Assembly: GCA_030595765.1 (NCBI GenBank)
Contig: JAUVCJ010000154.1
Location: forward strand, 1 to 6,104
Source: Thermoplasmatota archaeon
GTDB taxonomy: Archaea > Thermoplasmatota > Thermoplasmata > GCA-020350865 > JAUVCJ01
DNA length: 6,104 nucleotides
Direction: 5' to 3'
A program made the translations under genes and the position numbers. Position 1 is the first letter of the stretch. Every line of letters starts with the position of its first letter. Positions 6,104 through 6,104 of the stretch are shown in pieces. A model generated the notes under the pieces. It was given only the letters and a program-made list of their open reading frames with translations, did not search any database and had not been told where the DNA came from.

Positions 6104-6104
6104 A

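Noticed and set aside
1..6104. CRISPR array, tRNA, insertion sequence or attachment site
   Set aside because: No regularly spaced direct repeats, cloverleaf-like sequence, transposase motifs or paired terminal inverted repeats were seen; the only tandem repeat is the coding heptad series at 1363-1437.

Overview
The window shows the end of a co-directional minus-strand gene cluster. Read in its direction of transcription, from high to low coordinates, it holds an AddB/RexB-like nuclease subunit cut by the window edge, a complete AddA-like UvrD-family helicase-nuclease, a small coiled-coil protein, and a larger predicted DNA-binding protein with no family I recognise. At the far left, the last 44 codons of a plus-strand gene converge on this cluster and end in a hairpin with a T-rich tract.

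The organism is prokaryotic. Coding is dense, genes overlap (TAATG between the two nuclease genes), and two starts have good Shine-Dalgarno sequences matching an ACCUCC-type anti-SD. Arginine codons are often AGG/AGA. The last gene has an ATG with no Shine-Dalgarno and a TATA-like box about 30 bases upstream, as in archaeal leaderless promoters. I lean towards a mesophilic archaeon (a methanogen would fit), but a bacterium is not excluded and no marker here settles it.

Right part (1608-6103): the two large proteins carry the signatures of an AddAB-type double-strand-break resection enzyme. The helicase subunit has all SF1A motifs and an intact C-terminal PD-(D/E)XK nuclease. The partner has a second intact PD-(D/E)XK nuclease with flanking cysteines suited to an iron-sulphur 'staple'. 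Such an enzyme unwinds and trims broken DNA ends for recombination and degrades foreign linear DNA.

Left part (224-1572): two accessory genes follow in the same direction. The first encodes 82 residues with four successive [I/V]xxN heptads, the pattern of coiled coils with asparagine in the core. The second encodes about 344 residues with a ribbon-helix-helix-like N-terminus and two winged-helix-like segments. It contains a run of eight G in which losing or gaining one base gives a stop within 2-9 codons. This part looks AT-richer than the nuclease genes. Whether the two accessory proteins work with the AddAB-like enzyme or are passengers is the main open question. I found no tRNA, rRNA, CRISPR array or insertion sequence. 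The only gap between genes on the left (138-223) holds the terminator; no stretch over 300 bases lacks a gene.
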